Assembly: GCF_004005475.1 (NCBI RefSeq)
Contig: NZ_RZTZ01000002.1
Coordinates: 62,001 to 126,000 of the forward strand
Length of the DNA stretch: 64,000 bases
Source of the DNA: Niallia taxi
GTDB taxonomy: Bacteria; Bacillota; Bacilli; Bacillales; Cytobacillaceae
Direction of reading: 5' to 3'
Shown piece after piece: positions 28,083 to 37,074 of this stretch. The notes beneath the pieces were generated by a model that worked only from the letters and a program-made list of their open reading frames with translations, had not been told where the DNA came from and did no database searches. Every line of letters starts with the position of its first letter. Positions within the stretch are counted from its first letter, which is position 1. The position numbers and the translations under genes are program-made.

Positions 28083-28111
28083 ATTATATGATTTTACCAA
28101 TGAAAAAGCAA
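28083..28111 (-). promoter_or_regulatory. SigA promoter for rpsD
   Basis: On the minus strand TTGCTT (28106-28111) and TATAAT (28083-28088) are 17 bases apart, giving a leader of about 185 bases. Confidence 0.65.
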
Positions 28112-28260
28112 GTAAAGATTACGAAATTCTATCCTAGTAGAAATTTACCTGTTCGTAATAAGGAAAATTTTTAACTGCTGTATTCTTATTCCAGCGCCAT
28201 GTGATATAATTGTTTTAATTTACTATAATAATTGTCAGATAATTCATGCGTAAAAAATCC

Positions 28261-28293
28261 TACTTTCGACTTAGGTGAAAGTATCTGTTTTTT
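28261..28293 (+). terminator. Terminator-like hairpin in the leader of the GGDEF gene
   Basis: TACTTTC (28261-28267) and GAAAGTA (28277-28283) enclose nine bases; an A-run before and a T-run after (TCTGTTTTTT) extend the stem. A second small hairpin AAAGAC-ATGA-GTCTTT follows at about 28309-28324. TATAAT boxes at 28205 and 28224 lie upstream, so the hairpin would sit early in the ytrP transcript. The 27890-28428 gap otherwise holds no gene. Confidence 0.5.
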
Positions 28294-28428
28294 ATATTAC
28301 GTGTTGCGAAAGACATGAGTCTTTTCTCCTTATCACGTTTGTAAGATGGCTTTTCAAGGTATATAAGCAATATCTTAATGATAACATGGGAAAATAGAAT
28401 GAATAGTTAGATGAATAGGTGATAATAG

Positions 28429-30309
28429 ATGGATAAGCTCGACCACCAATCAATAGTAAATCTAAAAAGTCGGTTCTTCGATCTCTTTGATATAGATAGC
28501 AAAAGTTTTAATTATGAGTTAATTTTGCGGGAAATGCTGTATATTATTAAAAACTTCTTGCATGCCTCTGAGGTTACCTATTACAGTGCAAATGAGTGGA
28601 ACGATGAATGGGCTGCAGAAGCATCAACAAATCCTTTTTCGACAGCAGCTATTCTTCCTTATACAGCGGAAATGAAAAATAAGCTGTTAAGTAAGGAAGT
28701 TTCTAGAAAGCCAATCGGCATTCATACATTAGAACATTATGATTTGCTGATCCCATTGAAAAACAAAGATGGTTTTTATAATTTTTTTGTTGTCCAATTA
28801 GATGGATCTGTGCAAGAAAGTAATCAAATCGGCACTGATTGCCTATATAAGCTTATCAGTGAGGAGTTTAGCTTTTATTTAATTAAGGTCCAGGATTTGC
28901 TCGAAATTGTTGCGGAAGAGAAAAGATATAAAAAGCTCTTTAAAGTTACCGAAAAATTCCACTCTTCTATGGATACAGAAGGAGTATTGCGGGCAATTAT
29001 CAATACATTAAAGGATATTTATCCATCTCTCGGCTATTATCTTTTGTTGTCCCATGATAATAACACGCATGGTGATTTGCCAATCAAGGATTTAGAATAC
29101 GACAGTGAAAACCTTGCTGCAATGGAAGCCTATGTAACGGGAGAAATACAGTTTGAGTATGTGAAGGAAAGTAGAAATTCCATCTTGTATGCTCCTTTAA
29201 AAGGAAAGCAAGGTGTTTATGGTGTATTGCAAGTTATCGCTGAGAATTCGGTTAAATTTCCAAAAAAAGAAGTGGAATTCATTACCCTGCTGGCAAATAC
29301 AGCTGGGGGTGCTTTGGAAAATGCCCAGCTTTATCAGCAATCAAAAAAGCTAGTGTCTGATTTACAGCTCATTAATGAGGCTTCCCATCGATTAAACTCG
29401 AATTTAAGGCTTACGGAAATGATGACATATATGTCAAACCGCATTTCGATTAGCTTTGAGGCAGAGGAGGTCGGCTTCATTCTATTTTCCTCTGAGACAA
29501 ACTCATTGACTGTATTAAATGGCAGCACTGATTTCTTTCGTACAAAAGCTGCTGAGACGTATATCCATTATTTTAAAGAAAAAATCAAACAAGAAAAGGA
29601 TTCGTTGTTTTTAGGCGATTTCAGTATGCCTTCTGAGGAGGATGCTGTTTACAAATCGATCATGGCTGTCCCGATGATGCAGACGGGTGTTTTGAAAGGT
29701 TTTGCGATTGTCATGCATCAATTGCCGTATCATTTTTCTTTTGATACCTTTAAATTGCTGCAATCTCTTATTCATCACTCTACATTGGCCCTGACAAATT
29801 CCATGCTAAGAGAGGAATTAGAGAAGATGGTGGTTACAGACCATCTGACAAAACTCTATTCGAGAAGCTTCCTAGATGAAAAGCTGGTAAGATCGCTTGT
29901 GGAGGATGCAGAGGGCACCTTTATCTTAATTGATATTGATAATTTCAAGGCAGTGAATGATACGTATGGACATCAAGTCGGTGACGAGATTATCATTCAG
30001 GTAGCCAATATTATTATGGAAAACATAAGAGCGACAGATATAGGCGCAAGATGGGGTGGTGAGGAGCTTGCAATCTATTTGCCAAGAGTTCCTCTCCAAG
30101 TCGGTGTTTTCATTGCTGAAAGGCTTGTTGAAAAAGTTCGGGAAAGCTCTGCACCACCTGTAACCATTTCCTGTGGTGTGTCTTACTGGATGAGAAATAA
30201 TGAAGAAAATTACCATTCCATCTTTAAGCGGGCAGACAAAGCATTGTATATTGCGAAAGAGACTGGAAAGGATCGAGTTGTTGTGCAAGATGCCTTTCGG
30301 ACTAGCTGA
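28429..30309 (+). CDS. ytrP: Multi-GAF diguanylate cyclase YtrP
   Basis: A 626-residue soluble signalling protein. Roughly three GAF-like sensor domains occupy residues 15-165, 175-300 and 320-455, joined by helical linkers, followed by a C-terminal GGDEF domain (~465-620). The active-site loop is RWGGEELAIYL, i.e. GGEEL, an active-type variant, with the Mg-binding FILIDIDNFKAVNDTYGHQVGD. The product-inhibition I-site RxxD (RATD) lies five residues before GGEEL, so feedback by c-di-GMP is likely. B. subtilis ytrP is in the same place beside rpsD and ytsP. ATG at 28429 behind AGGTGATAAT. The ligands sensed by GAF domains are unknown. Confidence 0.9.
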   Translation: MDKLDHQSIVNLKSRFFDLFDIDSKSFNYELILREMLYIIKNFLHASEVTYYSANEWNDEWAAEASTNPFSTAAILPYTAEMKNKLLSKEVSRKPIGIHTLEHYDLLIPLKNKDGFYNFFVVQLDGSVQESNQIGTDCLYKLISEEFSFYLIKVQDLLEIVAEEKRYKKLFKVTEKFHSSMDTEGVLRAIINTLKDIYPSLGYYLLLSHDNNTHGDLPIKDLEYDSENLAAMEAYVTGEIQFEYVKESRNSILYAPLKGKQGVYGVLQVIAENSVKFPKKEVEFITLLANTAGGALENAQLYQQSKKLVSDLQLINEASHRLNSNLRLTEMMTYMSNRISISFEAEEVGFILFSSETNSLTVLNGSTDFFRTKAAETYIHYFKEKIKQEKDSLFLGDFSMPSEEDAVYKSIMAVPMMQTGVLKGFAIVMHQLPYHFSFDTFKLLQSLIHHSTLALTNSMLREELEKMVVTDHLTKLYSRSFLDEKLVRSLVEDAEGTFILIDIDNFKAVNDTYGHQVGDEIIIQVANIIMENIRATDIGARWGGEELAIYLPRVPLQVGVFIAERLVEKVRESSAPPVTISCGVSYWMRNNEENYHSIFKRADKALYIAKETGKDRVVVQDAFRTS

Positions 30310-30331
30310 AAGCTTTATATTTGAAATGAAT

Positions 30332-30363
30332 AAAAACACCTCGAAATATTTCGAGGTGTTTTT
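30332..30363. terminator. Bidirectional terminator between ytrP and the fRMsr gene
   Basis: AAAAACACCTCGAAA and TTTCGAGGTGTTTTT form a 15-bp stem with a TA loop, serving both strands. Confidence 0.93.
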
Positions 30364-30376
30364 GTATGTTCTAGGA

Positions 30377-30862
30377 TTATTTTACATATTCCATCAATGC
30401 GGAAACAAAGATTTCTAGATATTTCCTATCTGTTTCATCAAAGCGTGCTTTTTCAGGTGAATCAATATCAAGAACACCTAGTAATGTGCCGTCTTCCTTT
30501 ACTAATGGCACAACTATTTCTGATTGTGAGGCTGCATCACATGCGATATGACCTGGGAATTGATGAACATCCTCTACTAATACTGTCTCTTTGTTTTTTG
30601 CAGATGTACCGCAAACTCCTCTTCCGAAAGGAATGCGCACACATGCTGGCAAACCTTGGAACGGACCAAGAACTAGCTCAGTTCCTTCTGTCAAATAAAA
30701 ACCTACCCAATTCACACGGTCCAAAAATTGATTTAAAAGAGCCGCTGCATTTGATAAGTTTGCTATTGTATTTGATTCGCCTTCAAGAAGAGCCTTCAAC
30801 TGTTTAACCACCAATTCATATTGCTGTTCCCGATTGCCGTTGTAAGTTTCGACGTTAAACAA
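30377..30862 (-). CDS. ytsP: Free methionine-(R)-sulfoxide reductase, GAF fold
   Basis: A 161-residue GAF-domain enzyme (MsrC/fRMsr) that reduces free Met-R-sulfoxide in the cytosol. The three characteristic cysteines are at about C74 (LPACVRIPFG), C84 (RGVCGTSA) and C108 (GHIACDAAS), with the substrate-pocket DIDSPEKARFDE near the C-terminus. Start TTG at 30862 matches homologues (M-F-x-V-E) and has AGGTGA six bases upstream; GTG at 30871 is an alternative. Same neighbourhood as in B. subtilis (ytsP beside ytrP and refZ). Confidence 0.92.
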   Translation of the reverse strand: MFNVETYNGNREQQYELVVKQLKALLEGESNTIANLSNAAALLNQFLDRVNWVGFYLTEGTELVLGPFQGLPACVRIPFGRGVCGTSAKNKETVLVEDVHQFPGHIACDAASQSEIVVPLVKEDGTLLGVLDIDSPEKARFDETDRKYLEIFVSALMEYVK

Positions 30863-31076
30863 GCAAATCACCTAACTTCCTTCAATTATTGTCATTATTT
30901 TAGCAGTTTAAGAGCGAACCTATGAAAGTTTTGTCGACTTTCTTTTAAAGGATTGGCCAATATTATCAAGAAAAGTATATAGAGTCTTTTCTTTCATCGT
31001 TTTATGCTGCACAAAAATAATTATTATTCAAACATATTTTATCATGAATAGCAAGAGAAACGAGGCGATTCTTAAG

Positions 31077-31700
31077 ATGAAAAGAAATTCAAAGGAAGCA
31101 ATTGTCGAATCCGCAATTACGTTATTTAACAGGAATGGTTATGATGGGACTTCCATTAGGGATATTGCCGGACATGCAAAAGTTAATATAGCTAATATCT
31201 CTTATTATTTTAATGGCAAGCATGGTTTGCTGGAGCACTGCTTTACTACTTATTTCGAAAATTATATGGAGGTATTGGAGGCAGCTAGCCATCGTGATTT
31301 TAACAGCATGTCGGAAAAACTGAAGCATGTTGTGAGAGAAATTATTGAATTTCAGTGGCAGAACCTGCAACTGACAAGATTTGTGCTTCGAGAAGTTTCC
31401 ATCGATTCCCAGGTTGTGAGAGAAATCATGTCTACTTACTATGTAAAGGAGCGATATTATCTTTTAAGCATCTTGGAAGAAGGCATAGAAAAGAAGGAAT
31501 TTGCCAAACAATCTGTCCAGTACAGTATGATTCAATTAAAAAGCTTTCTAACTATGCCTTTTCTCAATGCTTCTTATATCCAAGAGGTACTCCATATTTA
31601 TTTAAATGAAGCATACTTTATAAAAAAATATTTAATAGAAATAAATAGATGGATTGATGAAGTGCTTTGCAGTTCATACAGCTTAACGGTTTCTAACTAG
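31077..31700 (+). CDS. refZ: TetR-type forespore division regulator RefZ
   Basis: A 207-residue TetR-family DNA-binding protein. The helix-turn-helix is near residues 23-45 (TSIRDIAGHAKVNIANISYYFNGK). Start at 31077 aligns with known RefZ N-termini (MKRNSKEAIVESAITLF) and has GAGGCGAT eight bases before it; in-frame upstream ATG at 31044 is less likely. RefZ (YttP) binds motifs near the chromosome arms and helps reposition the FtsZ ring and chromosome at sporulation. The call rests on TetR features plus identical context: ytsP before, hisJ and ezrA after. The 3' end overlaps convergent hisJ by 18 bases. Confidence 0.88.
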   Translation: MKRNSKEAIVESAITLFNRNGYDGTSIRDIAGHAKVNIANISYYFNGKHGLLEHCFTTYFENYMEVLEAASHRDFNSMSEKLKHVVREIIEFQWQNLQLTRFVLREVSIDSQVVREIMSTYYVKERYYLLSILEEGIEKKEFAKQSVQYSMIQLKSFLTMPFLNASYIQEVLHIYLNEAYFIKKYLIEINRWIDEVLCSSYSLTVSN

Positions 31701-32486
31701 TACATGCAGCCCTTGCCCCATATCCTTAGCTTGATGGGCATCTGAACCATATACAAGTGGAATTTGTAAGCTCAATGCTTCCTCCACAGCCCACTGTGGT
31801 GGATATGTTTCCACACATAAAGGCTTATATAATCCAGCTGCATTATAATCCAGCTCATACCCTGCATTTTTGACTTGGTGAAGTAACTCCCGGATTTTAT
31901 TAGAAAAATCCAGAGTAGGCTGATATTGTTTTTGGAACTTATGAACGAGTGTCATATGACCGATTCTTGTCGGTTTGTATGGTCCTAAATCGGCAGAAAT
32001 TGATTTTGAAACTGTTTGAAAATAGCATTCATAAATGCGGTCAACATTTCCATAGAGACTGACCATTTCTCCGAATAAATCTGAGCTATAGTCAAGGCAA
32101 TCATACTTTTCTAAAGGGTTTTTTAAAAAATGCACACTCAAAACACTATCATCCAAGAGATGTCCCCACTTTTGTAAAAACTCTTTTGTTCCATCTTCAT
32201 AACCCTCAATATAATCAATCTCAAGACCGAGGTTGATTTTCAGTTCGCTTTGAAAAAGATCCTTTACCGCTTGGACCTCATCAAAATAGGATAACAGCTG
32301 TTCTGTAGTCATACTGCTGTCCTTTGTAGGAGCAGTATCTTCAAACCCTTGCGGTAATGGTGCATGCTCTGTGAAGGTTATTTCCCCAAATCCTAAGTCT
32401 ATTGCCCTTTTTATATATTCCTTTAATCCATCTTTTGTACCATGTGGACAAAAGGGAGTATGTATATGACCATCTCTTTTATACAT
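31683..32486 (-). CDS. hisJ: Histidinol-phosphatase, PHP family
   Basis: A 267-residue PHP-fold phosphatase that converts histidinol phosphate to histidinol, step eight of histidine synthesis. Metal-binding motifs: DGHIHTPFCPHG (residues ~5-16), FTEHAPLP, the LGLEIDYIEG Glu/Asp, LSVHFLKN, RIGHMTLVHKF and the final YGSDAHQAKDMG. It stands apart from a his operon, as in B. subtilis. Opposite orientation to refZ and ezrA; the stop codon lies inside the refZ 3' end, so no separate terminator fits between the two. Confidence 0.92.
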   Translation of the reverse strand: MYKRDGHIHTPFCPHGTKDGLKEYIKRAIDLGFGEITFTEHAPLPQGFEDTAPTKDSSMTTEQLLSYFDEVQAVKDLFQSELKINLGLEIDYIEGYEDGTKEFLQKWGHLLDDSVLSVHFLKNPLEKYDCLDYSSDLFGEMVSLYGNVDRIYECYFQTVSKSISADLGPYKPTRIGHMTLVHKFQKQYQPTLDFSNKIRELLHQVKNAGYELDYNAAGLYKPLCVETYPPQWAVEEALSLQIPLVYGSDAHQAKDMGQGLHVLVRNR

Positions 32487-32641
32487 GAGTTTCCTCCTTC
32501 ATTATGCTTTTAACTCATTATACATTTTCTCGTTTAAATTACGGACATCCTTTTTGTATGTATAGATATAATTACCGCAACAATTAGCTTTGAAAGAGGG
32601 TAATATTGTCTAAATAGGTTTGCCAGAAGCAATAATGTTTG

Positions 32642-32663
32642 TCTTACGTACATTCACGTAAGA
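32642..32663. promoter_or_regulatory. Palindrome in the hisJ-ezrA divergent region
   Basis: TCTTACGT-ACATTC-ACGTAAGA is a perfect 8-bp inverted repeat with a six-base spacer, about 160 bases before ezrA and hisJ. Possible operator; no T-run. The rest of the 32487-32820 gap shows only AT-rich promoter-like DNA. Confidence 0.4.
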
Positions 32664-32820
32664 AAACAGTGGATAGGATAATAACAATTTTTCTTAAAAA
32701 AAAATAAAATATTAGTCAAAAATTGTCGTTTACATGGTATCATAAATACAAATATATAACCTTTACATATTGTATGTATGTTGAAATAAATTTGGTCGGT
32801 GTAGGAACAGGGGGCTTCAA

Positions 32821-34527
32821 ATGAATTACATAATCGGATTAGTAGGCATTTTGATCTGCCTATTTGCAGCAGGATATTTTATTAGAAGAAAATATTACGG
32901 GATTGTAGATGAGCTTGAAAGCTGGAAAATCGATATTATGAATCGGCCGGTATTAACTGAGCTTTCTAAGGTAAAGAAGCTTAACATGATTGGGCAAACG
33001 GAAGAGCTTTTTGAAAAATGGCGTGCTGATTGGGATGGAATTGTGGCAGATCAACTGCCTGAGCTTGAAGAGCTTTTGTTTGATACGGAAGAATCTATAG
33101 ATAAATATAAGTTTGGAAAAGCAAAAGAACTGCAAAAAGGTATTCGCGTTAAATTGGAATCAATGGAGCGCAGCATTGAGACAATGCTTGAGGAGCTTAA
33201 CAATTTAATCGGCAGTGAGGAAAAAAACAGAACTGAAATAGATGCTTTGAAAGAATCTTATCGGGAAAGCAAAAAAACATTGCTCGCTCACAGACATACT
33301 TTCGGGGATACAGAAAGTAAAATTGAAGAGATGCTGCAGGAAACTGCTGTTAAGTTAAAAGAATACGAGGAAAAAACAGATAACGGTGATTATCTGGAAG
33401 CTAGAGAAATTATTCATGCGATTGAAAAGCTTACAGAAAATATCCGCTATTTAATTGAGCATATTCCTCCATTGCTGATTGAGTGTCAAACGAAGCTTCC
33501 TGAACAGCTTAACAATCTGAAGGAAGGCTATGCAGATATGCTCGAACAAGGATTTATTCTTGAACATATTCAGCTTGAAGCAGAAGTGGCTGAAATTGAA
33601 GAAGAGCTAGAACAAAGCAAGGAGTTGCTTAATGATGGCAAGATAGAGCAAGTTCAGGCTATCATAGCAGAAATACAGGAGAAATTGGATCTTTTATATG
33701 ACTTGCTTGAAAAAGAAGTAATGGCAAGGAACTATTGGAATAAGAATTTAGATCCTGTAAAAGCAATTTTGGATGAAATTAAGGCTGGAAATACTCGTCT
33801 TCAAGAGGAGGTTTCCTTGCTGCAACGAAGCTATAATTTGAATGATGAGGATCTGGAGCTGCAATTTAAGCTCGATAAACGTTTGAAGCTGTTATATAAG
33901 CAATATGAAGTGCTTGAGCATAAGCTTTTAACAGAGTCTGCTGCACATACTATTTTGAGTGAAGAACTAAAAAGTCTCAAACAACAGCTGGAGAGTGCAT
34001 CACAGGAACAAGAAGAGCTGTTTGATAAGCTCCATGCTTTACGAAAAGATGAAGTTATTGCACAAGAAAAGATGACAGAACTCTCCAAACAAATGGCAAA
34101 TGCGATGAGAATGGTTGCTAACAGTAACTTGCCAGGTGTTACTTCTGAATATAACGAACTGGCAGAAGAGACACAGGCAGCAATCGCGAAATTAAAGGTC
34201 GTACTGCAGGAAGCACCGCTAGACATGCCGACAGTTCAGCATTTGGCTGATCATGCAGAGCAAGTAACAATAGCGCTTGTGCATGCTACAGAGGAGCTAG
34301 TTGAAACAGTGCTGCTGGCAGAAAAGGTTATTCAATACGGAAACAGATACCGTCGCAAATACCCGCAAGTGGAAAATTCTCTTGCAGAAGCAGAAATGCT
34401 ATTCCGTAAATACAGATATAAAGAAGCATTAGAGCATGCGGCAGCAGCTGTGGAAGAAATCGAACCTGGCAGCATCCAAAGGATGGAAGCATGGGTTGCT
34501 GATTTGAGAGAAAAGGAATTGAAGTAA
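32821..34527 (+). CDS. ezrA: Septation ring formation regulator EzrA
   Basis: A 568-residue membrane-anchored coiled-coil protein. One N-terminal transmembrane helix (residues ~2-22, YIIGLVGILICLFAAGYFI) places the long spectrin-like helical body in the cytosol, where EzrA binds FtsZ and restricts extra Z rings; it also helps shuttle PBP1. Heptad-rich helices run throughout. The length matches B. subtilis EzrA (562). Signature C-terminal patch RKYPQVENSLAEAEMLFRKYRYKEALEHA is present. Ribosome site ACAGGGGGC is close. Followed by a terminator. Confidence 0.95.
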   Translation: MNYIIGLVGILICLFAAGYFIRRKYYGIVDELESWKIDIMNRPVLTELSKVKKLNMIGQTEELFEKWRADWDGIVADQLPELEELLFDTEESIDKYKFGKAKELQKGIRVKLESMERSIETMLEELNNLIGSEEKNRTEIDALKESYRESKKTLLAHRHTFGDTESKIEEMLQETAVKLKEYEEKTDNGDYLEAREIIHAIEKLTENIRYLIEHIPPLLIECQTKLPEQLNNLKEGYADMLEQGFILEHIQLEAEVAEIEEELEQSKELLNDGKIEQVQAIIAEIQEKLDLLYDLLEKEVMARNYWNKNLDPVKAILDEIKAGNTRLQEEVSLLQRSYNLNDEDLELQFKLDKRLKLLYKQYEVLEHKLLTESAAHTILSEELKSLKQQLESASQEQEELFDKLHALRKDEVIAQEKMTELSKQMANAMRMVANSNLPGVTSEYNELAEETQAAIAKLKVVLQEAPLDMPTVQHLADHAEQVTIALVHATEELVETVLLAEKVIQYGNRYRRKYPQVENSLAEAEMLFRKYRYKEALEHAAAAVEEIEPGSIQRMEAWVADLREKELK

Positions 34528-34529
34528 TG

Positions 34530-34562
34530 AAAAGATAGCCTTGCAAGGCTATCTTTTTTTTG
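34530..34562 (+). terminator. Terminator after ezrA
   Basis: AAAAGATAGCCTTG and CAAGGCTATCTTTT form a 14-bp stem with a tight loop and T-run. Confidence 0.9.
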
Positions 34563-34668
34563 CAGATTGCTCAAACCAATTTTAAGTAGAGGCATAGCTC
34601 AACTATATTTTCAAATAATGCTTACTATGATACCATAAAGTGCTGGAGTTCTTATTTAGGAGGGGCTT

Positions 34669-35811
34669 ATGATATATTTAGATAATAGTGCTACAACAAA
34701 GCCGTTTCCAGAAGTGATTGAATCATATACAGCAGTTGCAGCAAACTACTTTGGTAATCCCTCTTCCATCCATCGGTTGGGGATGGAGGCAGAAAAGCTT
34801 TTAATGCAAGCAAGGGCACAGATTGCCGCACTCTTAGAGGTTAAACCGAGTGAAATATACTTCACTTCTGGCGGGACAGAAGGAAACAATATGGCTTTAA
34901 AAGGAGTTTCAAGCCTTTATAAGACAAGAGGAAAACATATTATCACGACAAGGATTGAGCATGATTCAATAAAAAGGGTGATGGAGCAGCTTGAGCAGGA
35001 TGGTTTCACTATTACCTATCTTCCAGTTGATGAACAAGGCTTTGTAGCTGTCGATGATATAAAAAAACATATACAAAATGATACTATCCTAGTATCGATC
35101 ATGCATGTCAATAATGAAACAGGAGCAATCCAGAACATTGCCGAAATTGGGGAGCTTTTAAACCATTATCCAAAGATTCTTTTTCATGTCGACGGTGTAC
35201 AAGCTATTGGGAAAACTCCACTTTCATTTAAGGATCATCATATAGATTTATATACAATGTCTGCCCATAAATTTCATGGCTTAAAGGGTAATGGCATTTT
35301 GTATGCAAAAGAAGGCCTGCTCTTATCACCCTTGCTTGCTGGAGGAGGACAAGAGCGTAATATGCGCAGCGGGACTGAAAATGTGGCAGGAGCTGTGTCT
35401 ACAGCTAAAGCTTTAAGAATGCAAATGGAAAACTACAAAATGCATTTTAGTAAAATACAGGAGCTTAATAAGTTTATCCGTAAACAATTGGAAGGCATGG
35501 ACGGAACAATGGTCCATTCTCCGGTTCACAGTGTACCGCATATTATTAACTTTTCGGCAGAAGGGATTAAGGCTGAGGTACTTATTCATGCACTTGAAGA
35601 AAAAGGTATCTTTATTTCGACAACAAGTGCGTGTTCATCTAAGACAAACACAGTAAGTAAAACATTATTGGCAATGGGTGTGCCTGAGCATATTGCAGAA
35701 AGCTCTTTTCGAATTAGTTTAGCTTATGAAAATAATAAAAAAGAGCTGGAAGAAGCAATGACTGTATTAAAGGAAACTATCCATTGGCTAAGAGGGGTTA
35801 TGAATAAATGA
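34669..35811 (+). CDS. nifZ: NifS/IscS-like cysteine desulfurase paired with ThiI
   Basis: A 380-residue PLP enzyme (fold type I aminotransferase) that takes sulfur from cysteine. PLP-binding lysine K201 is in SAHKFHGLKG; the catalytic cysteine C322 lies in TSACSSKTN; D175 and H101 areas (HVDGVQAIG, IEHDS) bind the cofactor. Start MIYLDNSATT at 34669 after AGGAGGGG. It overlaps the thiI start by four bases (ATGA), so the two are translationally coupled. In B. subtilis NifZ hands sulfur to ThiI for 4-thiouridine at tRNA position 8. A general IscS role is less likely given the pairing. Confidence 0.93.
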   Translation: MIYLDNSATTKPFPEVIESYTAVAANYFGNPSSIHRLGMEAEKLLMQARAQIAALLEVKPSEIYFTSGGTEGNNMALKGVSSLYKTRGKHIITTRIEHDSIKRVMEQLEQDGFTITYLPVDEQGFVAVDDIKKHIQNDTILVSIMHVNNETGAIQNIAEIGELLNHYPKILFHVDGVQAIGKTPLSFKDHHIDLYTMSAHKFHGLKGNGILYAKEGLLLSPLLAGGGQERNMRSGTENVAGAVSTAKALRMQMENYKMHFSKIQELNKFIRKQLEGMDGTMVHSPVHSVPHIINFSAEGIKAEVLIHALEEKGIFISTTSACSSKTNTVSKTLLAMGVPEHIAESSFRISLAYENNKKELEEAMTVLKETIHWLRGVMNK

Positions 35812-37013
35812 AGTATGATCGTATATTAATACGTTATGGTGAGCTTTCTACTAAAGGAAAAAATAGAAAGAAATTCGTTGATAAATTAAGAAATTCTATT
35901 GCAGATGCATTAAGCAGCTTTTCAGGAATCAAAATAGACGGACAGCGGGATCGTATGTATGTTGTTCTAAATGGGAATGAAGCAGATGCTGTCGTTCATT
36001 CTTTGAAAAACATTTTTGGAATTCAGTCCTTTAGTCCTGCTATTAAGGTGGAAAGAGATTTAGAAGTACTGAAAGATGCAGCATTAGAGCTTGTCACTTC
36101 TATCTATAAGGATGGAAATACGTTTAAAGTGAGTGCCCGCAGATCGGACAAAACGTTTTCTCTTGATACAAATGAACTGAATCACTTTTTTGGTTCTCAT
36201 ATTCTAAAGAATATCCCTGGTATTAAGGTAGATGTCAAAAATCCAGATATTACACTGCAGGTTGAAGTAAGAAGTGAAGCTGTTTATCTATCGAGCGAAA
36301 ACTTTGCTGGTGCAGGCGGATTGCCGACAGGTGCAAGCGGGAAAGCGGTACTTATGCTGTCAGGCGGGCTGGACAGTCCTGTAGCAGGTTACTTGTCCAT
36401 GAAGAGGGGGCTTGAATTGGAGGGAGTACACTTCTTCAGTCCTCCATTTACTAGTGAAAGAGCAAAGCAAAAGGTAGTGGACATCGGTAATGTTCTGGCC
36501 TCTATGAATGGCCGGTTTGTTCTGCACATCGTGCCCTTTACAGAAATTCAGCAGTTAATTCATAAACAGATTCCAGAAAATTATACGATGACTGCAACAA
36601 GGAGATTAATGCTGCGCATAACGGATGAAATCAGAAGAAGACAAGAAGCACTAGCAATCATTACAGGGGAAAGTGTCGGTCAGGTTGCAAGCCAGACTCT
36701 TGAAAGCATGTACGCAATTAATGCTGTCACAAGTACACCTATTATTCGCCCGTTAGTTACATCTGACAAGGGAGATATTGTAGATATTGCGAAGCAAATT
36801 GGAACATATGATATTTCCATTAGACCGTATGAAGATTGCTGTACAGTATTTGTACCTGCTTCTCCAAAAACAAAACCGAAGAAAGAAAAGGTTGAGTTTT
36901 ACGAGAGCTTTGTTGATTTTGAGCCAATGATTAAAGAGGCTGTCGATAAAGTAGAAACAATCATATTAACTGGTAAACAAGAAAACAACAGCTTAATGGA
37001 CAGTTTATTTTAA
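35808..37013 (+). CDS. thiI: tRNA 4-thiouridine synthetase ThiI
   Basis: A 401-residue enzyme. An N-terminal ferredoxin-like and THUMP RNA-binding region (residues ~1-165) leads to the PP-loop ATPase with SGGLDSPVAGY at 185-195, which adenylates U8 of tRNA. No C-terminal rhodanese domain is present, the normal situation in Bacillus, where NifZ supplies persulfide directly. The TGESVGQVASQTLESM and YEDCCTVF stretches are conserved. Overlaps nifZ by four bases. The thiolated U8 acts in near-UV sensing and tRNA quality control. Confidence 0.95.
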   Translation: MKYDRILIRYGELSTKGKNRKKFVDKLRNSIADALSSFSGIKIDGQRDRMYVVLNGNEADAVVHSLKNIFGIQSFSPAIKVERDLEVLKDAALELVTSIYKDGNTFKVSARRSDKTFSLDTNELNHFFGSHILKNIPGIKVDVKNPDITLQVEVRSEAVYLSSENFAGAGGLPTGASGKAVLMLSGGLDSPVAGYLSMKRGLELEGVHFFSPPFTSERAKQKVVDIGNVLASMNGRFVLHIVPFTEIQQLIHKQIPENYTMTATRRLMLRITDEIRRRQEALAIITGESVGQVASQTLESMYAINAVTSTPIIRPLVTSDKGDIVDIAKQIGTYDISIRPYEDCCTVFVPASPKTKPKKEKVEFYESFVDFEPMIKEAVDKVETIILTGKQENNSLMDSLF

Positions 37014-37074
37014 TAATAGGATTTAAAATAAAGTGTTTATGAATTTATTGTGAACAATTACCAAAAATTAAAGT

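Noticed and set aside
30377-30862. GAF protein as a cyclic-nucleotide sensor
   Set aside because: Three conserved cysteines at the family positions mark free-Met-R-sulfoxide reductase.
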